Assembly (NCBI GenBank): GCA_016197345.1 | Contig: JACPVY010000531.1 | Coordinates: 1-5,341, forward strand | Reading direction: 5' to 3' | DNA: 5,341 nucleotides | From: Burkholderiales bacterium | Lineage (GTDB): Bacteria > Pseudomonadota > Gammaproteobacteria > Burkholderiales > Burkholderiaceae_D | Part shown: positions 5,261-5,341 of the stretch, one piece after another | Layout: every line of letters starts with the position of its first letter | How positions within the stretch are numbered: position 1 is the stretch's first letter | Program-made: the position numbers and the translations under genes | The notes under the pieces: model-generated | Database searches by the model: none | Told to the model about the DNA's origin: nothing | What the model saw: only the letters and a program-made list of their open reading frames with translations

Positions 5261-5341
5261 GTGTCCGACACTTCGCGCAAAGAACAGATTTTGCAACTGA
5301 TCAAGGATGATCCCTTTATCTCGCAACAAACGCTAGCGCAG
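5261..5341 (+). CDS. 5' end of gene with N-terminal winged helix, probably PfkB-family kinase
   Basis: Only the first 27 codons are present; the frame runs off the right edge. GTG 5261 is the sole start available because TAA at 5243-5245 closes the frame and no other start intervenes. The ribosome site is poor. The peptide SRKEQILQLIKDDPFISQQTLAQ looks like the first helices of an HTH_24-type winged helix. In my knowledge this pattern (EILxLIxxxPxISQQxLA) typically opens PfkB-family sugar/nucleoside kinases of the YeiI type, which carry a DNA-binding domain before the kinase. An Lrp-, BirA- or other HTH-first regulator cannot be excluded from so short a piece. A strong promoter with repeated operator-like sites lies just upstream, which would suit self-regulation. 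Its divergence from apt is compatible with a role in nucleoside use, but that is inference. Confidence 0.75.
   Translation, partial: MSDTSRKEQILQLIKDDPFISQQTLAQ

Noticed and set aside
5080..5310. 76-aa + strand frame across the divergent region
   Set aside because: It spans the strong promoter and overlaps the better-supported gene starting at 5261 in another frame.

Overview
The window reads as a chromosomal segment of a betaproteobacterium, probably Burkholderiales and perhaps an Oxalobacteraceae-type genome of moderate G+C. This rests on the style of the MinD, MinE and Apt proteins and on the gene order; no database search was possible, so the family-level placement is inference. No phage, transposase, CRISPR or RNA gene was recognised.

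Layout: positions 1-414 hold no gene I can name, only short hairpins and possibly the tail of an upstream gene. Positions 415-2325 carry the complete division-site operon minC-minD-minE on the + strand. minD and minE are coupled by a TAATG overlap, and a GC-rich hairpin follows minE. A gene-poor gap of about 500 bases (2326-2827) then leads to an OmpR-type response regulator (2828-3616, +). This gap is the least ordinary part of the window: it has a dense cluster of TTGCC/GGCAA words, a 14-bp direct repeat, a 10-bp inverted repeat around the regulator's start codon, and a weak FlhD-like short reading frame on the - strand. The regulator converges, 16 bases apart, with a 2-oxoglutarate/Fe(II) oxygenase (3633-4328, -). 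Upstream of the oxygenase on the same strand is apt (4445-4975, -), with a two-hairpin REP-like element between them. A divergent intergenic region follows, with a near-consensus sigma-70 promoter (5171-5199) and a repeated operator-like site. It drives a gene entering at 5261 whose first 27 residues look like the winged-helix start of a PfkB-family sugar/nucleoside kinase.

Functionally, MinC, MinD and MinE form the oscillating system that keeps FtsZ rings away from the cell poles. Apt salvages adenine to AMP, and the partial kinase, if correctly placed, may also belong to nucleoside metabolism. The response regulator has no histidine kinase beside it. I do not see a wholly new multi-gene system. 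The best leads are the cis-regulatory architecture in front of the response regulator and the paired operator of the terminal gene.
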